From positions 62,001-126,000 of the forward strand of contig NZ_BLJI01000001.1 of assembly GCF_017312365.1 (NCBI RefSeq): 64,000 nucleotides of DNA. The letters run 5' to 3'. A program made the position numbers and the translations under genes. This stretch comes from Chroococcus sp. FPU101 (GTDB lineage: Bacteria; Cyanobacteriota; Cyanobacteriia; Cyanobacteriales; Microcystaceae). The notes under the pieces were generated by a model, which saw only the letters and a list, made by a program, of their open reading frames with translations, searched no databases and had not been told where the DNA came from. This document shows positions 8,994 to 20,200 of the stretch, piece by piece (the first letter of the stretch is position 1; each line of letters opens with the position of its first letter).

Positions 8994-10391
8994 ATGGCTC
9001 CAGTTGTCAGTTTTTCAGCAAATCCATCTGTACTCGTTGAATCCGAATCAACCGTTCTAGTCTTGACTTTTAATCTGAGTGAACCCCCTCCATCAGGCGG
9101 AGTCACTGTCCGTTTGACGACAGACGTTAGGGAAAGCTTAAATCAAATAAGTGTCTTTGATATCACAGTTACAGGCGGGGAGTTTCCCATGCCAGACATT
9201 GATAACACGGGTGTTGAATTTACAATCACTTCACAAACAGCAACTATTAGTTCACCCATCTTTCAAGATGACGAAGCCGAAGATCCCTTAACGGTCACTT
9301 ATACTTTATTACCAGGTGAAGGTTATACGATTAATCCTAGTGCTAGTCAGGATAGTGTAGTTTTTAGAGATGATCCAGAACCGATCGCCGAAAATGCTCC
9401 GCCAGTCGCTAATGACGATAGTGGTACTATTCTAGAAAATCAGGTTTTAACTGGAAATGTGATCGCAAATGATAGCGATCCAAATAACGATCCGATTACT
9501 GTTACTGCACTCAATGGCAATACCAGCATCGGAACCCTCGTAATCGATTCTGGAGCGCTCGTTACTTTAAATGCAGATGGTAGTTATAGCTACAATCCTA
9601 ATGGACAGTTTAACTATCTTGTTGATGGGCAAAGCACAGGGGATAGTTTCAGTTATACGATTAGTGATGGCAGAGGTGGCACTGATACAGCAACTGTCGC
9701 CCTGACGATTAATGGTGTGAGCGATGTTGTACCTCCCCCTCCCCCAGTTGAGCTTGATCCCGCTCAATATGGTGCATCCTATGTAGATTTAATTACAAAT
9801 ATTGGATACAATTTAGAAGCATTAACCAATCATTATCTGACTAACGGTCAAGCCGAAGGGCGCAGTAAAGATCTTTTTGATGAATTTCGTTATATTGCCT
9901 CTAGTTATGTCACAGGGGACGACTTAATTGTTGCTTTTGGTTTGAATGGTGCTGTCGCGACTCAACATTATATTACTAATGGATATGCTGAAGGACGCTC
10001 AACAACGGCTTTTATTCCTTCTCGCTATTTAGCTTCATATGATGATTTACTCGGTGTTTTTGGAACCGATACTCAAGCTGCCACGGCTCATTTTATTACT
10101 AATGGTGCGTTAGAAAACCGTGACCCAAATTTATTCCCATCCGATCGCTATCTAGCTTCCAACGGTGATTTAATTAACGCTTTTGCCTCCATTCCCGATT
10201 ATGCCGCTAAGATCGAAACAGCTTCTAATCATTATCTGTTTAATGGACGCGGTGAGGGACGACAAATTACCTTTGACCCTAACACCTATCTTAACGCCAA
10301 TCAAGATCTAATCCCGTTTGTGCAAGCGGGACTCGACCCAACACAACACTATATTTTATCGGGTTTTGCTGAAGGTCGTCCGACTGTCTAA
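8994..10391 (+). CDS. Exoprotein with Calx-beta, cadherin/VCBS-like domain and C-terminal EGR repeats
   Basis: The protein has 465 residues. The ATG at 8994 has an AAGGAA site ~8-13 bases upstream. Residues 1-130 are one Calx-beta domain whose opening (APVVSFSANPSVLVESEST) closely resembles the first domain of the neighbouring giant gene, suggesting a shared origin. Residues ~138-240 are a cadherin/VCBS-like Ig fold (PPVANDDSGTILENQVLTGN ... DGSYSYNPN ... DSFSYTISDGRGGTDTATV). A proline linker (PPPPPV) follows. Residues ~253-465 hold five imperfect repeats of ~40 residues with core YLAS..DLI.AFG, HYITNG and EGR. I know this repeat type from other cyanobacterial and proteobacterial exoproteins, but no function is established that I can cite. 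There is no N-terminal signal peptide and there are no RTX nonapeptides. It is probably a surface or matrix protein; the secretion route is uncertain. Confidence 0.85.
   Translation: MAPVVSFSANPSVLVESESTVLVLTFNLSEPPPSGGVTVRLTTDVRESLNQISVFDITVTGGEFPMPDIDNTGVEFTITSQTATISSPIFQDDEAEDPLTVTYTLLPGEGYTINPSASQDSVVFRDDPEPIAENAPPVANDDSGTILENQVLTGNVIANDSDPNNDPITVTALNGNTSIGTLVIDSGALVTLNADGSYSYNPNGQFNYLVDGQSTGDSFSYTISDGRGGTDTATVALTINGVSDVVPPPPPVELDPAQYGASYVDLITNIGYNLEALTNHYLTNGQAEGRSKDLFDEFRYIASSYVTGDDLIVAFGLNGAVATQHYITNGYAEGRSTTAFIPSRYLASYDDLLGVFGTDTQAATAHFITNGALENRDPNLFPSDRYLASNGDLINAFASIPDYAAKIETASNHYLFNGRGEGRQITFDPNTYLNANQDLIPFVQAGLDPTQHYILSGFAEGRPTV
9755..10388 (+). repeat. Five coding repeats of the YLAS-DLI-HYITNG-EGR type
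   Basis: Successive units contain HYLTNGQAEGR, HYITNGYAEGR, HFITNGALENR, HYLFNGRGEGR and HYILSGFAEGR. Each is preceded by a Y-x-A-S/N..DLI motif (YGASYVDLI, YIASSYVTGDDLI, YLASYDDLL, YLASNGDLI, YLNANQDLI). Spacing is ~40-46 residues. At DNA level they are well diverged. Confidence 0.75.
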
Positions 10392-10467
10392 TTGAAGGTA
10401 GGGGTTAAAATTTAACAGACCCACATCTTAAAAGGAAACTCAAGCTTTTGGTAAAATTTTTTGTAGG

Positions 10468-10538
10468 GGTGCGGAATGCACCGCTGCTTGCGAACCGACT
10501 TTCGAAGTCGGTTTGGTCGGCGGTTTGGTGACCAAACC
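10468..10538. repeat. Cluster of three short hairpins ahead of the biosynthetic operon (repeat-element-like)
   Basis: Three adjacent inverted repeats are visible. GGTGC/GCACC lies at 10468-10482. AACCGACTT/AAGTCGGTT lies at 10493-10513 with a 3-base loop. GGTTTGG/CCAAACC lies at 10522-10538 with a 3-base loop. The patch is GC-richer than its surroundings and looks like the small palindromic repeats scattered through cyanobacterial intergenic DNA. It covers the first in-frame ATG (10476) of the next gene, which is one reason to distrust that start. It might also work as a transcription attenuator. Confidence 0.6.
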
Positions 10539-10592
10539 CTAACAAGTTTTTTTCAATCGATATTAATCTTGCTTGCTTCAAACTTATTTACA

Positions 10593-13500
10593 GTGGCTCA
10601 TCTTTTTGATCTTTTTCCTAAACCACCAACAACATTAGTCGATCTATTACAGTACAGGGCAAACGAACAGCCTGCACAAATCGCTTATTATTTTTTAGTC
10701 AATGGTGAAACCGAAGAAATTAGCCAGACTTATCAAGCACTCGATTTTGAAGCACGAAAAATAGCGGCTCATTTACAAGCACAAAATTTAACTCATAAAC
10801 GAGCAATATTACTTTATTCGCCTGGATTAGAGTTAATTACTGCTTTTTTTGGCTGTTTATATGCGGGTGTCGTTGCTATTCCTGCATATCCACCCCAATA
10901 TCAACAAAATTTATCTCGTTTGCAAGCGATCGTCACAGATAGTCAAGCAAGTGTAATTTTAACAACAACGACACTGTATAATGATAGACCAGAATTTACG
11001 CAGCTATCTTATCTGATTACCGATTGCCTAGAAGATGAAACGGCTGTTAATTGGCATCAACCAAAGATTGATCGGAATACATTAGCATTTATCCAATATA
11101 CATCTGGCTCTACAGGAACACCCAAAGGAGTTATGCTCACTCATGGTAATCTTTTACATAACTCAAGCCTCATCTATCAAGCATTCGAGCATCATAACCA
11201 GAGCAAAGTTGTAAGTTGGCTACCTCCTTATCATGATATGGGATTAATTGGGGGAATCCTTCAGCCTTTTTATGGTGGATTTCCTGTTATATTAATGTCA
11301 CCTGTTAGTTTTTTGCGAAAACCGATTCGCTGGTTAGAAGCGATTTCGCGCTATCAAGCAACCACAAGCGGTGGGCCAAATTTTGCCTATAATCTTTGTT
11401 TAGAAAAAATTACTCTTCAACAGAAAGCTACACTCAATCTCCGTTCTTGGGATCTCGCTTTTATCGGTGCAGAACCTATTTCATCTCAAACTCTAGAAAA
11501 ATTTGCTGAAGCATTTGCCCCTTGTGGGTTTCGTCGTGAAGCTTTTTATCCTTGCTACGGTTTAGCAGAAGCGACTTTATTTGTCTCTGGAGGGCCGAAA
11601 AATCAATCGCCAATTATTAAAACAGTAGATAGCCAAGCTGTACAACAAAATCAGGTTATTATTACCCCCAATCACTCAAAATCTCAAAATATCGTCAGTT
11701 GTGGGCAAACTCACCCTGAGCAAACAGTGATAATCGTCGAGCCAAACTCCCTAAAACCTCTAAAAAATGGCAAAATTGGTGAAATTTGGGTATCAGGATT
11801 AAGTGTTGCTCAAGGCTACTGGAATCAGCCCGAAAAGACACAAGAAACATTTCACGCTAATTTAGAAAAAACATCATTTTTACGAACAGGGGATTTAGGT
11901 TTTTTACAAGAAGGGGAATTATTTGTCACAGGGCGCATTAAAGATTTAATGATTATTCGGGGTCAAAATTATTATCCCCAAGATCTTGAACAAACCGTAG
12001 AGCAAAGTCATGTAGCCATTCGTCAAGGTTGTTGTGCAGCATTTAGTATCTTAGAAACAGGTGAAGAACAATTAGCGATCGCGGCTGAAATCAGACGAGA
12101 ATCAATCAGTCAACTGAATCAAGAAGCAGTTTTTACCGCCATTCGTTCCGCAATTTCTCAAAAACACGGCTTACAAATCAATACTATTGTATTACTAAAA
12201 CAGGGGAGTCTTTCTAAAACTTCTAGTGGCAAAATTCAACGCCATGTTTGTAAAAATCAATTTCTAGAAAATAGTTTAAACCTGATTGCTCGTTCTGTGA
12301 CAACCTCTCTTTCTCAAAATCGTACTAATGATTTAATACAATGGCTACGCACCTATGCAAATGAACAGATTAACTCTCGTCTTATGGATGAGCGTCGTTG
12401 TATTTCTCCTGCGATCGTGCTAGATTTTGGCAATCAAGGATTACTCGGTCTGCAAATTCCTGCCCACTATGGCGGACTAGAATTAAATCATACGGATACC
12501 TTGAGCATTTTAGAACAGTTAGGCGGGATCGATATCACCTTATCTTTATTTGTTGGATTAAACAATATTTTAGGGATTCGTCCGATACTGAATTTTGGAA
12601 GTCAATCTCTAAAAGAAGAACTCCTACCTATTTTGGCGACAGGAAGAGAATTAGCCGCTTTTGCCCTGACTGAAACAGGTGCAGGTTCCAACCCACAAGC
12701 GATCGCATCACAAGCTATTCCCCATACTCAGGACGGTTGGTTATTACAAGGAACAAAAATCTGGAGTGGTTCCGCAGCATGGGCGGGAGTTATTAATGTT
12801 TTTGTGCAAGAACCTGAAGGAATTAGTAGTTTTGTGGTGCGTAAAGGGTCTTCAGGATTGCGTCAAGGCCCCGAAGCCTTAACAATGGGGATGCGGGGCA
12901 TGGTACAGAATACCATATATCTTAATAATGTCCCAGTTCAGGATAAGCAGCGATTAGGTGAAGCAGGTATGGGGATGAAAGTCGCCCAAGATGCCATGAT
13001 GTATGGACGTTTAGGCATTGCTGCGGCTTGTGTTGGCGGAATGAAACGATGCGCTCAGTTAATGCTACGTTATAGTGAACGTCGTATTATTGCCACAGGT
13101 CGTTTATTAGATAATCCTTGGATTTTAGTACGATTAAATGAGTTAACGGCAGCAATTACCGCAGTTGAAGTTTTAGTTAAACAAATCGCGCAATTACTCG
13201 ATCATAATCAATTTGTTCCAGTCGAAGCTTATACAGCTTGTAAAATAGCTGCACCTGAATTTTACTGGCAAGCAGCCGATGATTTAGTACAATGTTTGGG
13301 GGGTAGGGGATATATTGAAACGAATATCGCTCCTCAAATCTTACGTGATGCAAGGGTTTTAAGGATTTTTGAAGGGCCAACAGAAACCTTAAAGATGTTT
13401 TTGGGTTCACGAGTGAGCAACCAAAGTGATGATTTAAAACATTTTCTGAGTGTTACTTTAAAAACGCCAGATGTTTATCAAAACCTCGTTACGGCGGCTC

Positions 13501-14267
13501 AAGAAATACAAAAGTATTATAATAGTTCTCATTCGCCATTTTCCGAACCCCTCACCGCTAAACGTTGGGCGATGATTTTGATTGGAGATTTAGCGACTTT
13601 TGCTATTTTATTAGCTGTATTGAAAACCCAGTCATCAGAATCAGCACAAACAGCGATCGCATGGACACAGCATCAATACGAACAAAAGCTATCTCAAGCT
13701 TTAGCCAAAAATCGTTTGATTTATAGAAATGCTGAACAAACCAGCCAAGAAATTATCCAATATGAAACAAGTATCGGTGATCTAGAACAAACATTAGCAG
13801 GAGAAGACCAAGAATTAGACGCACTCTTGAGAAAAACAACGCAAAAAACCAAATCTAAAACTCAAGCAACAATTAGTACAAAATCGAGAAATGTCAAGAT
13901 ACCAGTTACAAAAATTGAGAAATGGTTGATCGATTGGCTGAGTCAAAAATTAAAAATACCGACGCAAACGATCGATCCAAAACAATCATTTGCAGATTAT
14001 GGCATAGATTCAGTGATTGCCGTAGAATTAGCTCAAGATTTACAAGAATGGTTAGCTTTACCTCAAGAACTAGAAGTAACGATCGCTTGGAACTTTCCTA
14101 CTATTGAAACCCTAGCTCAATATTTAGCACAATCTACAGAAACCCAACAGCCCCCAAGCAATGAAAAAACAATCATTTCAGAAATTCAAGACTTTTCAGA
14201 AGAACAACTTCAGGACTTAATTGCTCAAGAAATTGCCGAATTAGAAAACTGGCTGCCCACCCAATAA
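10593..14267 (+). CDS. Loading enzyme: fatty acyl-AMP ligase - acyl-CoA dehydrogenase - acyl carrier protein
   Basis: I prefer the GTG at 10593 (1224 aa, VAHLFDLFPKPPTTLVDLLQ). The frame is open to an ATG at 10476, but those 39 codons translate a hairpin repeat. Residues ~5-565 are a FAAL, with YTSGSTGTPKGVML at ~169 and the family's WLPPYHDMGLIGG. Residues ~578-940 are an acyl-CoA dehydrogenase, with FALTETGAGSNPQA, GRLGIAAACVGG and the C-terminal IFEGPTET block. Residues ~1105-1175 are an ACP with phosphopantetheine Ser1140 in GIDSVIAVE. The enzyme should activate a free fatty acid as acyl-AMP and load it on the ACP. Oxidation of the tethered chain by the FAD domain, probably to an enoyl thioester, is inference. 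It opens the operon and is followed 5 bases later by the first PKS. It sets the lipid tail of the product. Confidence 0.88.
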   Translation: MAHLFDLFPKPPTTLVDLLQYRANEQPAQIAYYFLVNGETEEISQTYQALDFEARKIAAHLQAQNLTHKRAILLYSPGLELITAFFGCLYAGVVAIPAYPPQYQQNLSRLQAIVTDSQASVILTTTTLYNDRPEFTQLSYLITDCLEDETAVNWHQPKIDRNTLAFIQYTSGSTGTPKGVMLTHGNLLHNSSLIYQAFEHHNQSKVVSWLPPYHDMGLIGGILQPFYGGFPVILMSPVSFLRKPIRWLEAISRYQATTSGGPNFAYNLCLEKITLQQKATLNLRSWDLAFIGAEPISSQTLEKFAEAFAPCGFRREAFYPCYGLAEATLFVSGGPKNQSPIIKTVDSQAVQQNQVIITPNHSKSQNIVSCGQTHPEQTVIIVEPNSLKPLKNGKIGEIWVSGLSVAQGYWNQPEKTQETFHANLEKTSFLRTGDLGFLQEGELFVTGRIKDLMIIRGQNYYPQDLEQTVEQSHVAIRQGCCAAFSILETGEEQLAIAAEIRRESISQLNQEAVFTAIRSAISQKHGLQINTIVLLKQGSLSKTSSGKIQRHVCKNQFLENSLNLIARSVTTSLSQNRTNDLIQWLRTYANEQINSRLMDERRCISPAIVLDFGNQGLLGLQIPAHYGGLELNHTDTLSILEQLGGIDITLSLFVGLNNILGIRPILNFGSQSLKEELLPILATGRELAAFALTETGAGSNPQAIASQAIPHTQDGWLLQGTKIWSGSAAWAGVINVFVQEPEGISSFVVRKGSSGLRQGPEALTMGMRGMVQNTIYLNNVPVQDKQRLGEAGMGMKVAQDAMMYGRLGIAAACVGGMKRCAQLMLRYSERRIIATGRLLDNPWILVRLNELTAAITAVEVLVKQIAQLLDHNQFVPVEAYTACKIAAPEFYWQAADDLVQCLGGRGYIETNIAPQILRDARVLRIFEGPTETLKMFLGSRVSNQSDDLKHFLSVTLKTPDVYQNLVTAAQEIQKYYNSSHSPFSEPLTAKRWAMILIGDLATFAILLAVLKTQSSESAQTAIAWTQHQYEQKLSQALAKNRLIYRNAEQTSQEIIQYETSIGDLEQTLAGEDQELDALLRKTTQKTKSKTQATISTKSRNVKIPVTKIEKWLIDWLSQKLKIPTQTIDPKQSFADYGIDSVIAVELAQDLQEWLALPQELEVTIAWNFPTIETLAQYLAQSTETQQPPSNEKTIISEIQDFSEEQLQDLIAQEIAELENWLPTQ

Positions 14268-14272
14268 ATCAT

Positions 14273-17200
14273 ATGACAGATAACGCTCACAATCAACTAT
14301 CCTCATCACAACGCCTCTTACTAGCCCTCAAACAAGCCCGTTTACAGCTAGAAGCAGTTGAACAACAAAAAAACGAACCCATTGCTATTATTGGGATGGA
14401 CTGCCGTTTCCCTGGTGGTGCAAATGATCCAGACGCTTACTGGCAACTCTTAGTCAATGGGAGAGATGCGATCGCAGAAATTCCTGAGCAACGTTGGAAT
14501 GTCGAAGCTTATTACGATCGTGATCCAGAAGCCAAAGGAAAAATGTATACTCGTTATGCGGGCTTTATTGAGCAAGTCGATCAGTTCGATCCTCAATTTT
14601 TTGGGATATCTCCACGAGAAGCCATTAGTCTTGATCCTCAACAACGTTTACTTTTAGAGGTTAGTTACTCAGCATTAGAACACGCAGGGCAGTCACCCGA
14701 ACAATTAAAAGGAAGTCAGACGGGGGTATTTATTGGGATCGGTTTTGATGATTATGCTAAACGGAGTATTAGTTCTGGTGATCCGACTTTAATTGATGCT
14801 TATAGCAGTTTAGGGAATACTCGTAGTATAGCAGTGGGGCGTATTGCTTATGTACTAGGATTTCAAGGGCCTGTGATCCAGTTAGATACAACGTGTTCCT
14901 CTTCCCTGTTAGCCGTTCATTTAGCCTGCCAGAGTTTGCGTTCAAAAGAGTGTCATTTAGCGTTAGCAGGGGGAGTCAATTTAATGCTATCTCCTGAACC
15001 GATGATTGGGTTTTGTAAATTGAAAGCCCTCTCGGTTGATGGACGCTGTAAAACCTTTGATGCCGAAGCGGATGGATATGGACGCGGGGAAGGATGCGGT
15101 ATTGTTGTCTTAAAACGATTATCTGATGCGATCGCGAATCGAGACAACATTTTATCAATTATATTAGGTTCAGCCGTCAATCATGATGGTCAAAGTAACG
15201 GTTTAACTGCCCCGAATGGTTCCGCACAAGAAGCCGTTATTCGTATGGCTTTATCGAATGCTAAGATTAATCCTTTACAAGTTCAATATCTAGAAACTCA
15301 CGGAACTGGAACCCCATTAGGCGATCCCATTGAAGTTTTAGCGTTAGGAAAAGTATTAAGTGAAGGCAGAAACAAAAACAACCCTCTAAAGATAGGTTCC
15401 GTTAAAACTAATTTTGGTCATTTAGAAGCAGCAGCAGGGGTAGCTAGTCTGATGAAAGTCGTACTCTCGCTTCAGCATCAGCAAATTCCTGCCCATCTTC
15501 ATTTTAATCAACCAAATCCTTATATTCCTTGGCAAAAATTACCGATCGTTGTTCCGACTCAGTTAACCCCCTGGTTAGCAGAAGACGGTAAACGCATTGC
15601 TGGAGTCAGTTCGTTTGGCATGAGTGGTACAAACGTTCATGTTATTTTAGCCGAAGCCCCACCGAAAGATGATCAATTTCAGGTTAAGAGCGATGAACGT
15701 CCGTTACATTTATTGACCCTTTCTGCTAAAAGTGAAATAGCTTTACAAGAACTGGTTCAACGCTATCAAAATTTTTTGACTCTTGATGTACAACTGGCTG
15801 ATCTCTGTTTTACGGCAAATACAGGGCGATCTCATTTTGAACATACTTTAGCTGTAATTGCTCAAAATATCAGTCAACTGCGCGAAAAACTCGAAAATTC
15901 AGAGATTTTAAAAAGAACTTTACCCAGACAAAAACAGCCTTTAATTGCTTTTCTGTTTACGGGGCAAGGTTCACAGTATGTGGAAATGGGGCGACAATTA
16001 TACGAAACTCAACCGACTTTCCGCGCTGGGATGGATCAATGTGCAGAAATTTTAGATCTTTATTTGGATACACCTTTACTGGAAATTCTTTATCCAGTAC
16101 GGAAGAACTCTAATGCGTCTCTACTGGATCAAACCGCTTACACCCAACCTGCTTTATTTGCCTTAGAATATTCTCTAGCCCAATTATGGATGTCTTGGGG
16201 TGTTACACCATCGGTTGTCATTGGACATAGTGTAGGAGAATATGTAGCGGCTTGCATTGCGGGTGTATTTAGTTTAGAAGATGGGCTAAAACTGATTGCT
16301 CATCGGGGTCGTTTGATGCAAGAATTACCGCAAGATGGTGCGATGGTTGCTGTGATGGCTTCCTTTGAGAAAGTACAAGAGGTTATTCAATCTTATCAGC
16401 CACAAATTGTGATTGCAGCGATCAATAGTCCACAAAATATTGTGATTTCAGGACAAAATCAAGTAATAGAACAAGTTATTTTAGATTTAGAACAAGAGGG
16501 AATTAAGACAACGCAGCTAAATGTCTCTCATGCTTTTCATTCTCCTTTGATGCAGCCCATACTGAAAGATTTTTCTGAAGTTACGCAAAGTATTAGTTAT
16601 TCATTGCCACAATTACCGATCGTTTCTAATATTTCTGGTACCATAGCAACTAATGAAATTGCAACGCCTCAATACTGGTGTGATCATGTTTGTCATCCTG
16701 TAAAATTTGCACAAAGCATCAATACAGTAGCAAAAGAAAGATGTGATATTTTTCTTGAAATTGGTTCTAAACCTATTTTATTGGGCATAGCAAGAACAAT
16801 TTTAGATGAAAATCAAAACTCCTATCTGTGGTTACCGAGTTTGCGCCCAACTCAATCAGACTGGCAAACTTTATTATCTAGTTTAGCGAGTTTGTATGTC
16901 AATGGCGTTAATATAAACTGGACAGGGTTCGATCAAGATTATAGTCGTCATCGTCTTCCTTTACCGATTTATCCGTTTCAAAAACAAAAATATTGGCTTG
17001 AACCCACACAACCAAGAACTTTATTAACGCCCAGTTTAGAGCATCCTTTACTCGGAAGGAAAATTAATCTAGTTAATTCAAATGCTCTCTATTTTGAAAA
17101 CGAGATTAGTCAAGATTTTCCTAGTTTTCTAAAAGATCATTGCGTATTTGATCGAGTGATTTTTCCTGCGGCTGGTTTTGTGGAAATGGCATTAGCGGCG

Positions 17201-20200
17201 AGTAAAAGTGTTTTTGGTGATCAGCAATTTTATTTAGAATCTATTTCTATTCAACAAGCTTTAGAATTATCATCGGAACAAACTAAAACTGTACAATTAA
17301 AATTAATTCCAGAGAATGAAAATAATTATCGATTTGAAGTTTATAGTCTAAAGGAATTAAACTGGGTTTTAAATGCAAGTGGAAAAATAATTAGTGATCA
17401 CATTTCTGTTTCTGAGCATCTTGATTTATCTAAAAAAACACCTCAATTTATTGATGCAGAAACTCATTATCAACAGTATCGAGAAAAAGGAATTAACTAC
17501 GGTCTAAGTTTCCAAGTGATTCAGAATATTTTCATAGATAAAGGACAAGCTCTTGGAGAAATAAAGTTATTAGAACCAAAATCTAACTATCAGTTTCATC
17601 CAATTCTTTTAGACGCTTGTTTACAAATTGCTGGAGCAACACTTGTTCAAGAAAATTCACAGAATACCTATTTACCTGTTGGATTAGAACGTTTTATAAG
17701 TTATAGTTCTTCCCAGAATTTAACACAATTTTATGCTTATGCTCAAATCCGTTTACGTCAACCGATTTTAACAATTGATATCCAACTTGCTACAGCCGAC
17801 GGACAAGTTATTGCTAAACTTGAAGGGTTACAACTCAGTCCAATTCAGTCATTGCAAAATTCTTGGGATTGGCTATATCAAATTGATTGGCGACTCGAAA
17901 ACCTGACTAAATTTTCTGATTATCTCTTGACACCTAAAACTATTTATGCAGGGTTAAAAAATGAGTTAATTGTACCATCTGATTTAAAAAACTATCAAAA
18001 ACTTATATCTAATTTAGAATCACTTAGCCTTGTTTATATTCTGAACGCTTTTACACAACTTAATTATAAATTTCAACCAAAAACACGTTTTAATCCGATT
18101 CAAATAGCACAACAGTTAGGAATTAGCCAGCGTCATGAAAAACTGTTTAACCGTCTTTTAGAAATTTTAGCAGAAGAAAAGATTTTACGACAGATTGAAA
18201 ATGATTGGGAAGTAGTCCAGTTACCAAATGAAATACATTTAGAAAGTATACAAAGTTCTACTGAACTGACTTTATTAGAACGATGTGGAGCGCATTTAGC
18301 AGAAGTTTTGCAAGGAAAATGTGACCCTGTTGAATTACTTTTTCCCCAAGGAGATTTAAGCACCGCTACTGAGTTATATCAAAATTCACTAGGTGCTAAA
18401 TTGATGAATACACTAATGCAAAAAGCAGTTTTAAAAGCATTAGAAAATAAACCTCTAGGACAAATTGTTAAAATTTTAGAAATTGGTGCTGGTACTGGAG
18501 GAACAACATCTTATATCCTTCCTTGTTTAGACGCAACACAAACCGAATATACTTTTACCGATATTTCACCTATTTTTACGACTAAAGCACAACAGAAGTA
18601 TCAAGATTATTCTTTTGTAAAATACCAGATTTTAGATATTGAGCAAGAGCCAAAATCGCAGGGTTTTAGCGGACAAGAGTATGATGTGATTATAGCGACT
18701 AATGTCTTACACGCGACACAAGATCTACAAAATACCTTGTCACACATCAAGCAATTATTAGCCCCAAAAGGTTTAGTAATTCTCTTAGAAGGAACTCGCC
18801 CGCTACGTTGGTTGGATCTGATTTTTGGTTTAACTGATGGCTGGTGGCGATTTACGGATACTCAGCTTAGATCATCTTATCCTTTAATATCTTCTCATCA
18901 GTGGCAAGAACTTTTAAAATTAAATGGATTTAAAGAAACGGCTGATATTTCTTTTGAGCAAGAATGGCTAGATCAACAGAGTATTATTCTGGCACAAAAT
19001 GAAGAAATAAGCCAAAAAGATGATTTGAATAATTGGGTAATTTTTGCTGATTTCCAAGGATTATCCGCCCAATTAGCTAAAATTTTAGAAGAAAAGGGCG
19101 ATACTTGTCGGCTGGTTTTCCCTCATCAAATGAATAGCTTGAATGACTTTAAAGCATTATTTCAAGATCAGCAAAATCTGAAAATTATCTATTTATGGGG
19201 TTTAGAATCTCATAAGGCAGAAAATTTAAGTGTAGAATTATTGGCTAATTCAAAAAAAATCTGTGAAAGTCTTTTATATCTAGTTCAATCTATATCTACA
19301 CCTTGTCATCTTTGGTTAGTCACAAAGGATGCAGTCGCTATAGAAAAAAGTGATCAGATTTCAGGGCTTGTACAATCTCCATTATGGGGTATCGGGAAAA
19401 CGATCGCTTTAGAATATTCAGAAATCAATTGTCAACGCATTGATTTAGATCCAAAAGCAAGTATAAACGAACAAATACAAACATTATTAACTGAAATTCA
19501 AGCGAATACTATAGAAGATCAAATCGCTTTCCGTCATGGTAATCGATATGTCGCAAGATTGGCTCGTTATTCGCCAAAAATAAATACAAATGAACTAAAA
19601 CAATTAACGATTTCTCAACGTGGAACACTTGATAACTTACAATTGCTTCCTATAACTCGTCGTCTGCCCAAAAGGGGAGAAGTTGAGATTCGTATCCATG
19701 CGACAGGACTTAATTTTAGAGATATTCTTAACGTTTTAGACTTATATCCAGGGGATGCGGGGCCTTTGGGGTGCGAATGTACTGGTGAAATTGTCGTAGT
19801 CGGAGAAGGTGTTACAGATTTTAAAATTGGTCAGGGCGTAATTGCGATCGCAGGAGCGAGCTTTAGTCATTATGTCACAGTTAATGCGTCATTGGTCGCC
19901 CCAAAACCTAAATTTATCAATTTTGAAGAAGCAGCAACGATTCCAGTTGCTTTTCTGACTGCTTATTACACTTTATATTATCTTGCAGGGATTAAAAAAG
20001 GGGATTCTGTGCTGATTCATGCTGCATCTGGAGGTGTCGGTATGGCAGCAGTACAAATAGCGAAACTTGCAGGGGCGGAAGTTTTTGCCACAGCCAGTCC
20101 GAGTAAATGGGATACTTTAAGGAGAATGGGAGTTAAACACATCATGAATTCCCGTACTCTTGATTTTGCTTCCGAAATACAACAAATTACACAGGGTGAG

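Noticed and set aside
10400-10600. Insertion sequence or transposase remnant at the operon start
   Set aside because: There are only short hairpins, no transposase reading frame and no paired terminal inverted repeats.
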